Part shown: piece by piece, positions 8,981-17,771 of the stretch
Layout of the letters: every line of letters begins with the position of its first letter
How positions within the stretch are numbered: position 1 is the stretch's first letter
Assembly (NCBI GenBank): GCA_036268875.1
Contig: DATATI010000046.1
Span: forward strand, 26,094-90,093
From: Polyangia bacterium
Lineage (GTDB): Bacteria; Myxococcota_A; Polyangia; Fen-1088
Length of the DNA stretch: 64,000 bases
Direction of reading: 5' to 3'
Program-made: the position numbers and the translations under genes
The notes under the pieces: generated by a model
Database searches by the model: none
The model's input: only the letters and a program-made list of their open reading frames with translations
Told to the model about the DNA's origin: nothing

Positions 8981-9346
8981 TCAGTTCTGAGGCCCGTCGC
9001 AATACAGCCAGCCGAGCAACGTCGTCAACTCAGTCGGCAACAAGGGCGGCGCCCCGGCCGGAGGCATTTTGCACGCACGGGTCTGGATAAGAATATCGAT
9101 CTGAAACTGCTTCACCTCTTTATACGTTTGGTAAGGCCGAATCGACTCGACGCCGGTCGGTGAATGGCAGGCGCCGCAGCGTTCTTGGATGATCGGCGCC
9201 ACGTCGTTCGCATAACTCGGAGGCGGCGACGGGCAGCCGGCGTCGACGACCGGACAGGCGGCCGAATCGGGCCCGCCGGAGCCGCAGCCGATCAAGAACG
9301 CGACGACAAAGAACCCCGGCCATCGTCGGGCGACATCCTTGACCAC
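8981..9346 (-). CDS. Small lipoprotein with one c-type haem site
   Basis: About 121 aa from GTG 9346, which places a short basic N-terminus before the lipobox FLIGC; ATG 9430 is also open but would leave only 28 bases to the divergent start. After the lipobox come YANDVAPIIQERCGACHSP, a CxxCH haem-c site in the setting typical of planctomycete/myxobacterial cytochrome-like proteins, and a later ACKMPPAGAPPLLPTE stretch that resembles the axial Met region. It is probably an exported electron-transfer lipoprotein or a 'cytochrome c domain' protein. Partners are unknown. Confidence 0.75.
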   Translation of the reverse strand: MVKDVARRWPGFFVVAFLIGCGSGGPDSAACPVVDAGCPSPPPSYANDVAPIIQERCGACHSPTGVESIRPYQTYKEVKQFQIDILIQTRACKMPPAGAPPLLPTELTTLLGWLYCDGPQN

Positions 9347-9458
9347 CGCAGCAGTCTGCCACAGGGCGGCCGGCCCGGTCGTGGCGCCGGCACGGTTCGG
9401 CCCGGGTGCGAAAATTTGATGCAGCGCCAACGGCGGCCGACCGCATTACTGTTTGCGC

Positions 9459-10244
9459 ATGCTACAGCGGAAAAGCTTTGTTTCTTGCGGCACCACCCTT
9501 TCCATCGGCGCGCTGGCGGCGCTGGCGTTTCTGGTGGGTTGCAGCAGCAGTTCTGGACCGGCAATGACCACCGCGGCAGCGGTGAGCGGCCCGGCCGACA
9601 TGCATTGCACGATGAACGGAATGGACATCAAGCAATCGATCGGGATGTGCGTGACCACCGCGGCCGCCAAATCGGCGCTGTCTGCGGACGGCGGCGATGA
9701 TGGGACCGATGATGGGACCGATGATGCCAGCGTCGACGCGGCCGCCGACGCTGGCGCGAGCGACGACACGGCCGTCACCACTGACGCCGACGCCAGCGAC
9801 GACGCCGGCGCGGGCGACGATGGCGCGGGCGCAGACGCCGGTTCAGGCGACGATGCGGGTGACAATGGCGGCGGCGACTACGGACCGACGCTCTACAACT
9901 TCGAGGGCGACGACGATGACTGCAAGTACCACGTCAAATGGACGTCGACGGCGGTAAAGGAAAACGTCGGCGTGACCTTCCAGGTGAACGTCATCAGAAA
10001 GATTGACGACAAACCCGCCACCGGCGCCGACATCGTGATCGAAGCATTTTCGAACCCGATGCACCCCACGCCGACCGTCGACATTCCCAGCGTCGAATCA
10101 GCCGGCGGCAACTACAAGGTCGGGCCCTTCGTCTTCGACCAATCGGGAATGTGGACCGTGCGCTTCCATTTCTACGAGACGTGCTCCGACGAGCCAGAGG
10201 ATTCGCCTCATGGCCACGCGGCCTTCTTCATCAAGGTGCCCTGA
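9459..10244 (+). CDS. Asp-rich-linker lipoprotein with YtkA-like domain
   Basis: About 261 aa from ATG 9459 (TTG 9453 also possible). A lipoprotein signal ends in FLVGCSSS. Residues about 75-145 are almost only Asp, Ala, Gly and Thr, encoded partly by a 12-base tandem repeat (GATGATGGGACC) near 9695-9725. The C-terminal 110 residues look like a YtkA-like beta-sandwich domain: VTFQVNVIRKIDDKPATGADIVIEAFSNPMHP and GGNYKVGPFVFDQSGMWTVRF. Such domains occur in exported proteins next to copper or haem proteins, but no such link is visible here apart from the divergent haem lipoprotein. The two genes share the intergenic region. Confidence 0.8.
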   Translation: MLQRKSFVSCGTTLSIGALAALAFLVGCSSSSGPAMTTAAAVSGPADMHCTMNGMDIKQSIGMCVTTAAAKSALSADGGDDGTDDGTDDASVDAAADAGASDDTAVTTDADASDDAGAGDDGAGADAGSGDDAGDNGGGDYGPTLYNFEGDDDDCKYHVKWTSTAVKENVGVTFQVNVIRKIDDKPATGADIVIEAFSNPMHPTPTVDIPSVESAGGNYKVGPFVFDQSGMWTVRFHFYETCSDEPEDSPHGHAAFFIKVP

Positions 10245-10915
10245 CACCAGCGTCGCGGATCAGCCGTCCTGGCCGTTGCGCTGGCGGCGGCGCTCCTGGG
10301 CGGTGGATGCGGAGCAGCCGGCGGCGGCCAGGAACCTGCGGCGCGGTCCTTCGCGACCGCGCCGCTCCAGACCGTGACCTCGTCGTCCGGCCGGCCGCGC
10401 GTCGAGCTGCGCTGGTCGCCCGCGGTCCCGACATCACCCTTGGCCCAGACGGTCCCGGCGAGCCGTTGAATCTCGCGGTGGCCATTCGCGCCCACCGGCT
10501 GACCGCGGTGGTGTTCGTGTCGTCTAACTGCCGGTGCTTCACGGTCCACCGCGCCCGGCTCGCCGCCTTGGTCGGGTAGTTGCAGCCGCGCGACGTGCGT
10601 TTCGTGTTCGTCGACTCCGAGCGGCATCCACCGGGCGAAGCACCTCTGGATTTTCTGGCCGAAGCGTCGCAGCCGATCTTTCGCGACCCGGACGGCCGAT
10701 TGGCGCGCCGACTGGACGCCCCGTCCGCCACCGAGACGTTCGTCTTCGATGCTGCCGGCACGCTTCGCTATCGCGGCGGCCTCGACGACGACCGAACCTA
10801 CCTGCGGCCGGCGCCTCGAAATTTCCTGCGCGACGAATTGCTCAGTTTGCTTGACGGGACCGCGCCGCTTTTCGTCGCGGCCAAGACCCTGGGTTGCGCC
10901 TTGCGCTTGCGCTGA
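10245..10915 (+). pseudogene. Decayed thioredoxin-fold lipoprotein gene (frameshift plus in-frame stop)
   Basis: Directly after the previous stop, frame 3 encodes a lipoprotein signal (AVLAVALAAALLGGGCG) without any ATG/GTG/TTG start, and continues to about 10428. The homology then moves one base to frame 2, which reads DITLGPDGPGEPLNLAV and the thioredoxin-like strand VVFVSSNCRCF, is broken by TAG at 10577-10579 and continues to 10915 with VRFVFVDSERH, IFRDPDGRLARRL and TETFVFDAAGTLRYRGGLDDD. These pieces are in the order expected for a redoxin-type thiol-disulfide protein with the active site as CRC. Loss of the start, a frameshift and a stop argue for a pseudogene; sequencing errors are the alternative. 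Confidence 0.6.
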
Positions 10916-10939
10916 GGCGCAGCCGGAGCGGGCCGCGCT

Positions 10940-11671
10940 TCAACCGACGGCGCGCGCCAGAGCCAGCGACATACCGCGCGCCGCACTGTCTATCGCCTGC
11001 CGGCCACGCTGAAGCTGGAACGGATTGACCCGCGGCAGCTCGTCGATCGACACCACCTGCATGCGCGGGCGGGACGGCGCCCGCAGCGCCCCGCTGCCGG
11101 GCCGCCGCCACGGCGAGCGCGAGGCCAGATTGTGAAAAAGGATGCGCTCGTCCGCATCGGCGCCCCGCAGACCCGGGCGATCCAGAATGCCGCCGTCGAG
11201 ATAAAAGCGGCGGCCGATGCGCACCGGCTGGAACATCAGCGGCAGCGCGCAAGACGCGTGCACCGCCGGCGCCAGGGCGCCGTCGCGCAGCACCGCGGTG
11301 CGCATCGCCGCCACGTCGAACACCGAGATCGCCAGGGGCACGCGGCAGGCGGCGAAGGTCTTCGCGGGCGCCAGCCCTTCGATGCGGGCGCGGAACAGCG
11401 ATCCGCGCAGCAGGCCCGCGCCCGGATGCACGTCCCAAAAATCCTCGCGGCGTAGCCGCGCCAGCTCGTCGCAGATCTGCGCGGCGGACAGGCCGGAGGC
11501 CCACAGCCCACCCGCCAGCGCGCCCGCGCTGGAGCCGCACACCCGCGCCGGGGCCAGCCCCTCCGCCTCAAGCACCGAGAGCAGGCCCGCGTGGGCAAAG
11601 AACCCGAAAAATCCCGACGACATCGCCAGCGTGTAGGGCTCCGCGGCCAACCAGTCACGCAGCGTGGTCAT
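10940..11671 (-). CDS. Patatin-like phospholipase
   Basis: About 243 aa from ATG 11671 (ATG 11683 and 11737 also open). It has the patatin nucleophile elbow GSSAG (VCGSSAGALAGG) and the second catalytic motif DGG (FYLDGGILD), forming the Ser-Asp dyad of PF01734 enzymes. The usual Gly-rich oxyanion loop is replaced by SSGFFGFFAHAG, which keeps the G-x-x-x-H-x-G ending. No signal peptide. Such proteins hydrolyse acyl lipids. It lies 81 bases downstream of a Ser/Thr kinase gene on the same strand and may be co-transcribed. The end overlaps nothing. Confidence 0.85.
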   Translation of the reverse strand: MTTLRDWLAAEPYTLAMSSGFFGFFAHAGLLSVLEAEGLAPARVCGSSAGALAGGLWASGLSAAQICDELARLRREDFWDVHPGAGLLRGSLFRARIEGLAPAKTFAACRVPLAISVFDVAAMRTAVLRDGALAPAVHASCALPLMFQPVRIGRRFYLDGGILDRPGLRGADADERILFHNLASRSPWRRPGSGALRAPSRPRMQVVSIDELPRVNPFQLQRGRQAIDSAARGMSLALARAVG

Positions 11672-11752
11672 TCGCTCGAGCATGCGCCAGGCCCCGCCCG
11701 GTCGCACGTTCGATCGACGCGCTGACCGGGCGACCATCGGCTGACGACCGCC

Positions 11753-13324
11753 TTAAGGGCACATCCCGAGATGGCCGACGGCGTGCTGACAATGAACCTC
11801 GGGCTCGGACTTCAAGGCGAGAAAGCAATGGAACGTGCGACAGCGGATCTGTTGCGGCTTGAGCGCGGCGCACGTCGTTCTGCAGGACACCGCGTCCAGC
11901 GTGGTCGCGCACGTCCTCGCCATGCAGTCGCAATACCCCTCGCAGCTCGCGTCGCCGATCGCGCTGCGGCTGCAGCTGTCAACGCATTTTCCGGACACCA
12001 CCGTCGGGCCGCCGACGCGGGCGAACACGCACCCGGACAATCGGCGGGTGGCCAGATCACGCGCCGTGCCCAACCTCTCGGTGCACGCCGCGGCCAGCGG
12101 ATCGGTGGCGCGATCGACGCACCCGTTGTAAGCGGCCAGCGCTTGTCGACAGGCGCGGCTGCTCTGGCATGCTTGGTATTCGCTGGAGCAGTTCCTGGCG
12201 ACGCACGATCCGCAGGTCGGCGCCGCCACCGTCGGGGCGGCCGAGACCGCTCCGGCGTCGTGCGTTTCCGCCACCACCGGCCGGCTGACCTCGCGCGTGG
12301 TGTGGCGGATGCGCGCCGCGAGGGCGAACAACATGAAGGCCAGCAGCAGTCCGCCGGCCATGGCGGCGACGGCCGGCCAGCGGATCGAACGGTGGGGCGC
12401 CGCCGGCTGGACGTCCCTGGTCAGCTCAACCGTCGACTGCGGCGCAAACTTGGCCAGGTCGCCCATCAACGCGCGCACGCTGGAATAGCGGTCGGCGGGG
12501 TCCCGCTGCAGGCAGCGATCGATGATCGCCGCCAACCCCGCGGGCAGCTCTGGTCGGAACGTCCGCACCGACTCTGGCTTGCCGTGCAGGATGAGCGTGC
12601 CCAGCTGGGGCATGGTGCTGGCTTCGAAGGCGCGCCGACCGGTGAGCAGCTCGAACAGGATCATGCCCAGGGACCAGATGTCCGCCCGCACGTCGACAGA
12701 TCGCGGATCGGTCAGCTGCTCCGGCGACATGTACACCGGCGATCCGAGCATCGAGTTGGTGCCGGTGAGCCCGCCGGCCGTCGAGCCTACGTCGGACGGG
12801 GCGTTGATCAATTTGGAGACACCGAAGTCCAGCACCTTGATCCGCGGCGCGCCGGAGACCTCCTTGGCCAAAAACAGATTCGACGGCTTGAGATCGCGAT
12901 GGATGATCCCCAGCGCGTGCGCGGCGCGAACGCCCTCGCACGCCTGCATGAGATAGCCAACCGCTTCGCCCACCGCCAGGCGCGGCTGGGTTCGAATGAA
13001 GGCCTCGAGATCCATCCCGTCGAGGTGCTCCATGACGATGAACAGGCCGCCCCACTCGACCATCCCGATGTCCAGAACCCGGGCCACGTAGTCGCTTTTG
13101 ATCTTGGCGGTGGCGCGAGCCTCGCGCAGCAACCGGGCCGACGCGGTCTGGCTGGATTTGGTCAGCTCGGCGCGCAGCAACTTGATGGCCACCCGGGTCT
13201 CAAGCTGAAGGTGGGTGGCCGCGAAAACGATGCCCATCCCGCCGTTGCCGAGAAGGCCGTCAACCCGATATTTGTCGGCGAACACCCGTCCGGTTGTTAT
13301 CGGCGTTTCTCGGCTGTCTGCCAT
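11753..13324 (-). CDS. Receptor-like Ser/Thr kinase with Cys-rich ectodomain
   Basis: 523 aa. Residues about 18-280 are a complete Hanks-type kinase: Gly loop GNGGMGIVF, Lys in RVAIKLL, HRDLKPSN, DFG and GSPVYMSPEQ. A juxtamembrane segment is followed by one helix (VAAMAGGLLLAFMLFALAA) and then about 150 residues outside the membrane containing 20 Cys (starting at CGSCVARNC and ending at GMCP). The spacing has no clear match to a named repeat, but the pattern implies a disulfide-stabilised extracytoplasmic domain, probably a sensor. Basic ATG start at 13324; a patatin gene lies downstream on the same strand. Confidence 0.92.
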   Translation of the reverse strand: MADSRETPITTGRVFADKYRVDGLLGNGGMGIVFAATHLQLETRVAIKLLRAELTKSSQTASARLLREARATAKIKSDYVARVLDIGMVEWGGLFIVMEHLDGMDLEAFIRTQPRLAVGEAVGYLMQACEGVRAAHALGIIHRDLKPSNLFLAKEVSGAPRIKVLDFGVSKLINAPSDVGSTAGGLTGTNSMLGSPVYMSPEQLTDPRSVDVRADIWSLGMILFELLTGRRAFEASTMPQLGTLILHGKPESVRTFRPELPAGLAAIIDRCLQRDPADRYSSVRALMGDLAKFAPQSTVELTRDVQPAAPHRSIRWPAVAAMAGGLLLAFMLFALAARIRHTTREVSRPVVAETHDAGAVSAAPTVAAPTCGSCVARNCSSEYQACQSSRACRQALAAYNGCVDRATDPLAAACTERLGTARDLATRRLSGCVFARVGGPTVVSGKCVDSCSRSAIGDASCEGYCDCMARTCATTLDAVSCRTTCAALKPQQIRCRTFHCFLALKSEPEVHCQHAVGHLGMCP

Positions 13325-13583
13325 CCAGCGTCCATTTTACCTGGAAGGATCAAGAAACGTGATCTTCCCCTTCGCCGCGCCGTCGATCCTCGACGGTCCA
13401 GAGCAATCCGCCGGTCGACCGCCACTGGCGGTGACGGGTGACTTTGGTGTCAACCATTCGTCAATCGACACTGTCACACTGAAGCCGTGCAAAGTTATTA
13501 CCCTGTTTCCAAATACGGTTTAACTCCATTGTTGACTAACACTGATGGCGTCCTGTCTCTGATTTGGTTAATCTCCTTTTCCG

Positions 13584-13928
13584 ATGCGACTCACCGCCAG
13601 ACAAATTCGCCCGACGCCCAGGGTTTTCAATATTGCTTTGGGCGGATGGTTGACGATGTCGTCGTTGCTCTGGCCACACTCACCGCTCCAGCGCTTCTCG
13701 ACGCTGCTGGCGGGGCTGCTGGTGCTGTTGCTTGAGCTTCGCGGTCGGTCGGAGAAGGCGCACCGATTGACCGGGTTGGCGGGAACCTGGGCGGTGATTT
13801 CCATGTTCTGGATCTGGCCCCGGCCGCTGACCGCCTGGAACAATCTTCTGGTCGGGTTGATCATCGCGGTGTTGTCGGCGATGGATGCAGACCGTCCGCT
13901 GCGAGGACGGCGGGTTCCGCGATCCTGA
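13584..13928 (+). CDS. SPW-repeat integral membrane protein
   Basis: 114 aa with four hydrophobic segments arranged as two repeats: NIALGGWLTMSSLLWP and WNNLLVGLIIAVLSA, which resemble the paired helices of the SPW-repeat family (PF03779). The function of this family is not known. The gene is convergent with a histidine kinase gene and the two coding regions overlap by 68 bases at their 3' ends (13861-13928). The 250 bases upstream are notably lower in GC than the rest of the window. Confidence 0.75.
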   Translation: MRLTARQIRPTPRVFNIALGGWLTMSSLLWPHSPLQRFSTLLAGLLVLLLELRGRSEKAHRLTGLAGTWAVISMFWIWPRPLTAWNNLLVGLIIAVLSAMDADRPLRGRRVPRS

Positions 13929-15297
13929 TTTCTTTGGCCGACGCGACCGGCAACGTGAACCAGAAACGGCAGCCGCGCGGCGACGACTGCACGCCCACCT
14001 GTCCACCGTGTGCGTTGACGATTCTCTTCACCGTCGCCAACCCCAACCCAAGGCCCCGACCGCGGGCGTCCTTGCCCCGCACGTAAGGTTCGAACAATGA
14101 CGCGGGATCGGCTCCCGGCGAAAGCCCGGGACCGGTGTCGGAGACGGTGGTCGTGACCTCGCCTCGCTGCTCGACGATCTCGATGACCACCTCGCGGGTG
14201 GCGGCGCCTTCGACGTAGGTCAGGGCGTTTCCGACCAGGTTTCCGATGGCGCTGGCCAGCGCGCCCTCCGAGCACGCCACGGTCGGCCGACCGCCCGCCC
14301 GAACCGTCACGGTGGCTTTTATCTGTTCGGCCCTGGCGTTCACCACGTCGGCGACATCGTCGCTGACGTCGGCCACCGACGCGCTGGCCCCGAGCTGCGC
14401 GCGCGCGCCGGCGCGGGCGAACTCCAGCAGCGCCTCGACAATCTTGACGGTCTGGTCCAGCGCGCGTTCGCCGCGCCCAAGCAGCCGCCGGGCACGCTCG
14501 TCCAGGACGAAACCCTGGCGATTGAAAGTGTCCAAGGCCAGATGCGCCGTGGTCAGCGGCGACCGGATGTCGTGCGCCAGCCGCATGGCAAACGCGTCGA
14601 GCTCTTCGGCCTTGCGCTCGGCCAGCTCGCGATGGGCCTGCACGGCCCGGCGGTGAGCGCGCGACACCGTCAACGCCAGGGCCGCCGCCAGCGACGCCAG
14701 CACCACGCCGACGCCGTCCAGACCCACCGCCCAGGCGACGCCGCGGCGCCGATTTTCGCTGATCCGCTGGGCCAGCTCGGCCGCCTCCGTGGCATTCACC
14801 GCGATCCCGTTGGATAGAATCCGGGCCAGCGTCTCGCTGGAGCCGTCCAGACGATCCTGCCAGGCCAGCGCCCGGGTCAGATCCCCCGCCTCCAGCGCCG
14901 TCAGGATGTTGTTGACGTTCTCGTTCAGGTGACCGATCGCCGCCTGCACGCTTTGCAAGCGCGCCGCTTCGTCCGGGTACATGGGCAGCAGTTTGTATTG
15001 GACTAGCTCCTCGTCCAGCAGCTCGCGCCCGGCCTCGATCTCCAGCTGGCGCTGAAACGGAACGCCGTGGTCCACCGCGCGATGGATCAGCAACTGCAAC
15101 CGCCGCAGCTCGGCCCGGGCGTTCGCCAGCCGCCTGATGCGGGGGGCGGCGCTGCCCTGAATGCTGATCGCCGCCGCCTCGATGGCCGCGGTTCGGTGCT
15201 CGCTGTAAAACGTCGCGCTCACGAAGGACAGAACGACCGCCGCAAACGCCAGGAGCAAGGCCCGATCGACGTGGTGAAGGTGAACGACGGTGGTCAC
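13861..15297 (-). CDS. Membrane sensor histidine kinase
   Basis: About 478 aa from GTG 15297, chosen because it places a short basic stretch before the first helix (ALLLAFAAVVLSFVSA). A second helix (GVAWAVGLDGVGVVLASLAAALAL) encloses an extracytoplasmic domain of about 150 mostly helical residues, like four-helix/CHASE3-type sensors. The transmitter follows: H box LAHDIRSPLTT with the phospho-acceptor His, N box GNLVGNALTYV, G1 DTGPGLSP and G2 GRGLGLGLA. No receiver is attached and no response regulator is adjacent, so it is an orphan kinase here. It is divergent from a Ser/Thr kinase gene. Confidence 0.9.
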   Translation of the reverse strand: MTTVVHLHHVDRALLLAFAAVVLSFVSATFYSEHRTAAIEAAAISIQGSAAPRIRRLANARAELRRLQLLIHRAVDHGVPFQRQLEIEAGRELLDEELVQYKLLPMYPDEAARLQSVQAAIGHLNENVNNILTALEAGDLTRALAWQDRLDGSSETLARILSNGIAVNATEAAELAQRISENRRRGVAWAVGLDGVGVVLASLAAALALTVSRAHRRAVQAHRELAERKAEELDAFAMRLAHDIRSPLTTAHLALDTFNRQGFVLDERARRLLGRGERALDQTVKIVEALLEFARAGARAQLGASASVADVSDDVADVVNARAEQIKATVTVRAGGRPTVACSEGALASAIGNLVGNALTYVEGAATREVVIEIVEQRGEVTTTVSDTGPGLSPGADPASLFEPYVRGKDARGRGLGLGLATVKRIVNAHGGQVGVQSSPRGCRFWFTLPVASAKEIRIAEPAVLAADGLHPSPTTPR

Positions 15298-15441
15298 AGG
15301 TGGTGAACCTTGCAGCCCGCGTGCCCTTCGCAGCCCGCACCAGCGGCACCTGTCACCGGCGGCGATCGTTCCCGGCGGAAGATTTCCTAACGGCGACCAC
15401 CGGAGCGTTCGATTTGCTGCCGGCGTCCCCCGGGGGAACAT

Positions 15442-17040
15442 TTGCCCGATGTGGCGTTCATCCAGAGGGTTTCCACAAACCAGGTGATTGGCTACCAGCT
15501 CAATAATTATGAAATAAAAGCCCGCCTGGGCGAGGGGGGCATGGGCACCGTCTACCTGGCCGAACACCCCTTCATGCGGCGGAAGGCGGCGGTCAAGGTC
15601 CTCCGGCGATCATTGACCGAGGACCCGGGGGTGGTCAGCCGCTTCATGAACGAAGCACGCGCCGCCAACGCCGTTCATCATCCCAACATCATCGACATCA
15701 TCGACGTGGGCACGCTGGCCGACGGCGTTCCCTATCTGATGATGGAGTTTCTCGACGGGGAAAGCCTGGCCACGCGTCTCGGGCGCCTGGGACGGCTGTC
15801 GCTGGCCAAGGCGGTGGACTTCGCCACGCAGACGGCGTCGGCGCTGGCCGCCGCGCACGCCGCCGGGATCATCCATCGCGATCTCAAGCCCGACAATCTG
15901 TTCGTGGTGCGCGACGGAACCATCCCCGGGGCCGAGCGCATCAAGGTCCTGGATTTTGGCATCGCCAAGCTGCGCGCCGACGTGTCGGGTTCGAACAGCG
16001 AGACGTCGAACGGCGTCCTGCTCGGCACACCGTATTACATGTCGCCCGAACAGTGCCGTGGCCTGGCGACGGAGATCGACGTGCGCACCGACGTCTATGC
16101 CCTGGGCGTGATCTTGTACGAGATGCTGTGCGGCCGCCCGCCTTTCGAAAGTCAGGGCGCGGGCGAATTGCTGATCAAGCACATCTCCGTCGTCCCCGAA
16201 GCGCCGCGCGTGCGCAATCCCGAGATCCCGGAGGCGATCGAGGCCGCCATCATGAAGGCGCTGGAGAAGCGCCCGGCCGATCGATTCGAAAGCATGGACG
16301 CCTTCGCCGCCGCCTTGTTCGCCGCCGGGATCGGCGATCGGCGTTCGACGCAGCTTCTTCCGGCCGCACGGGCCACGCCGCCGGGGGCTGCCTGGGGCTC
16401 GCCTGCCGGAAGGGAGGCCGAATCGCTCCAGGCGCCCGGCCGCCGCCGCGAGGAGGTCACCACCTTTCGCACCGGCGCCGGCGAGGCCAGCCCTCGCGCT
16501 TCTCACCTGCCCGGGCGAGCGCGCGCTGTGACGGGGCTGGCGATCGGCTGCGCGATCGTCGTCGCTGGCGTTTTGGGGGCGCGGCTCCTTTGGATTGGAT
16601 CAAGGACGCCCCCATCGGTGGCGAGCACGCCGGCGGTGCCGTCCACCGCGGCGGCGCAACCTGCCGAACCTGCACGGACGATCGCGCCGCCGGCCACCGA
16701 CGATTCGCCAGCGCCGCCGGCCGCGACACAGCCCGCGGCGCCAGCGACGGCGATTGAGCCGTCAGACGATCATCCATCCGCCCATCACCACGTTGTTCTG
16801 TCACCTTCTGAAAAACACCGCCGCTCGACGGCGCAGACGCGCGCGACGAAAGCCGGGGCCGCGACGGATCAGCCAGCGGCGTCAACCACGGTGGCTGGCC
16901 ACCGCGCCGACGATCGGTCCTTCGCCACCGAGCAACGATCCCCGGCAGCGGCCACCGCCGCGCTCTCCAAGCCGCCCGAGGCCGCCCCGGCGGCCGCTGT
17001 GGTCGCGCCTCCTTCCCGCAGAAAGGCCAAACGATGGTAA
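15442..17040 (+). CDS. Membrane-anchored Ser/Thr protein kinase
   Basis: 532 aa from TTG 15442, which lies a few bases after GGGGGAA; GTG 15451 is an alternative. The kinase domain (about residues 22-290) is intact: GEGGMGTVY, AAVKVL, HRDLKPDN, DFG and GTPYYMSPEQ. One helix (VTGLAIGCAIVVAGVLGARLLW) at about 355-377 separates it from a 150-residue Pro/Ala/Thr-rich tail that is predicted to be disordered and outside the membrane. The stop overlaps the ATG of the next gene (17034-17040), and that gene overlaps the following lipoprotein gene as TTGA, so kinase, TPR protein and Cys-rich lipoprotein are very likely one translationally coupled operon. Confidence 0.92.
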   Translation: MPDVAFIQRVSTNQVIGYQLNNYEIKARLGEGGMGTVYLAEHPFMRRKAAVKVLRRSLTEDPGVVSRFMNEARAANAVHHPNIIDIIDVGTLADGVPYLMMEFLDGESLATRLGRLGRLSLAKAVDFATQTASALAAAHAAGIIHRDLKPDNLFVVRDGTIPGAERIKVLDFGIAKLRADVSGSNSETSNGVLLGTPYYMSPEQCRGLATEIDVRTDVYALGVILYEMLCGRPPFESQGAGELLIKHISVVPEAPRVRNPEIPEAIEAAIMKALEKRPADRFESMDAFAAALFAAGIGDRRSTQLLPAARATPPGAAWGSPAGREAESLQAPGRRREEVTTFRTGAGEASPRASHLPGRARAVTGLAIGCAIVVAGVLGARLLWIGSRTPPSVASTPAVPSTAAAQPAEPARTIAPPATDDSPAPPAATQPAAPATAIEPSDDHPSAHHHVVLSPSEKHRRSTAQTRATKAGAATDQPAASTTVAGHRADDRSFATEQRSPAAATAALSKPPEAAPAAAVVAPPSRRKAKRW

Positions 17041-17771
17041 TCGCCGTGCGCGTTTTCTTCGGACTGCTGTTCCTGCTGGCGGTGGGCGGAAAAGCGACGG
17101 CCCAGACTCCCGCTGGCACGACGGAAGCGCGCGAACAACAAGCGCGAACAGCCTGCGCGGCCGGCCGGGTCGACGAGGGCGTCAAGATCTTGGCCGAGCT
17201 GTTCGCCCAGACCGAGGACATGACCTACGTCTTCAATCAAGGGCGCTGCTTTCAACAGAACGGTCAGGCGAAAGAAGCGCTGACGCGTTTCCGCGAGTTC
17301 TTGCGCCGGGCCAGCCCGGGCGAGGCCGATGCCAAAAAAGAAGCGGAGACCTTCATCGCCGAGCTGGAAGCGGACATCGCTGCCAGCGAGGACCGCGCGG
17401 CCAAGGCCGCCGCCGACGCCGGCGATGGTGGGCGAACCTTGCGCCTGACCGGCGCGGCGTTGAGCGCCGGCGGCGCGGTCGCCGTGCTGGTTGGTCTGGC
17501 GCTGAGCTGGAAAGTCAGAACCCAGAAACAAGACGTCGAGACCTACTCTCGCCAGCAAAATCTCGACTTCGGCGTACTGGACCAGAAGATCGCCGACGGA
17601 AACCGCTATGAGGCGTTGCAATGGCCGGCCTACTTGCTGGGCGCCGCTGCCCTGATCGGGGGCGGAACTTGTTACTGGATTGGCCACAACCGCCAGCACA
17701 CCGAACAGGTCACCATCACCGCGCTGGTCACCGCTTCTCAGTTGCGCGGCGCCATCGAGGTTCGATTTTGA
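17034..17771 (+). CDS. TPR-like periplasmic/membrane protein in kinase operon
   Basis: 245 aa. A signal peptide (FFGLLFLLAVGGKATAQ) is followed by helical TPR-like segments (YVFNQGRCFQQNGQAKEALTRF), a coiled-coil-like Glu/Ala stretch, and two hydrophobic segments at about 137-160 and 198-218. Myxobacterial Ser/Thr kinase genes are often followed by such TPR proteins. It overlaps the kinase gene by 7 bases and its TGA stop overlaps the TTG start of the next gene. It probably assembles in the envelope with the kinase or the lipoprotein; no enzymatic motif is seen. Confidence 0.82.
   Translation: MVIAVRVFFGLLFLLAVGGKATAQTPAGTTEAREQQARTACAAGRVDEGVKILAELFAQTEDMTYVFNQGRCFQQNGQAKEALTRFREFLRRASPGEADAKKEAETFIAELEADIAASEDRAAKAAADAGDGGRTLRLTGAALSAGGAVAVLVGLALSWKVRTQKQDVETYSRQQNLDFGVLDQKIADGNRYEALQWPAYLLGAAALIGGGTCYWIGHNRQHTEQVTITALVTASQLRGAIEVRF

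Noticed and set aside
13533..13583. TTGACT as a promoter for the SPW gene
   Set aside because: No acceptable -10 sequence at 16-18 bases downstream.
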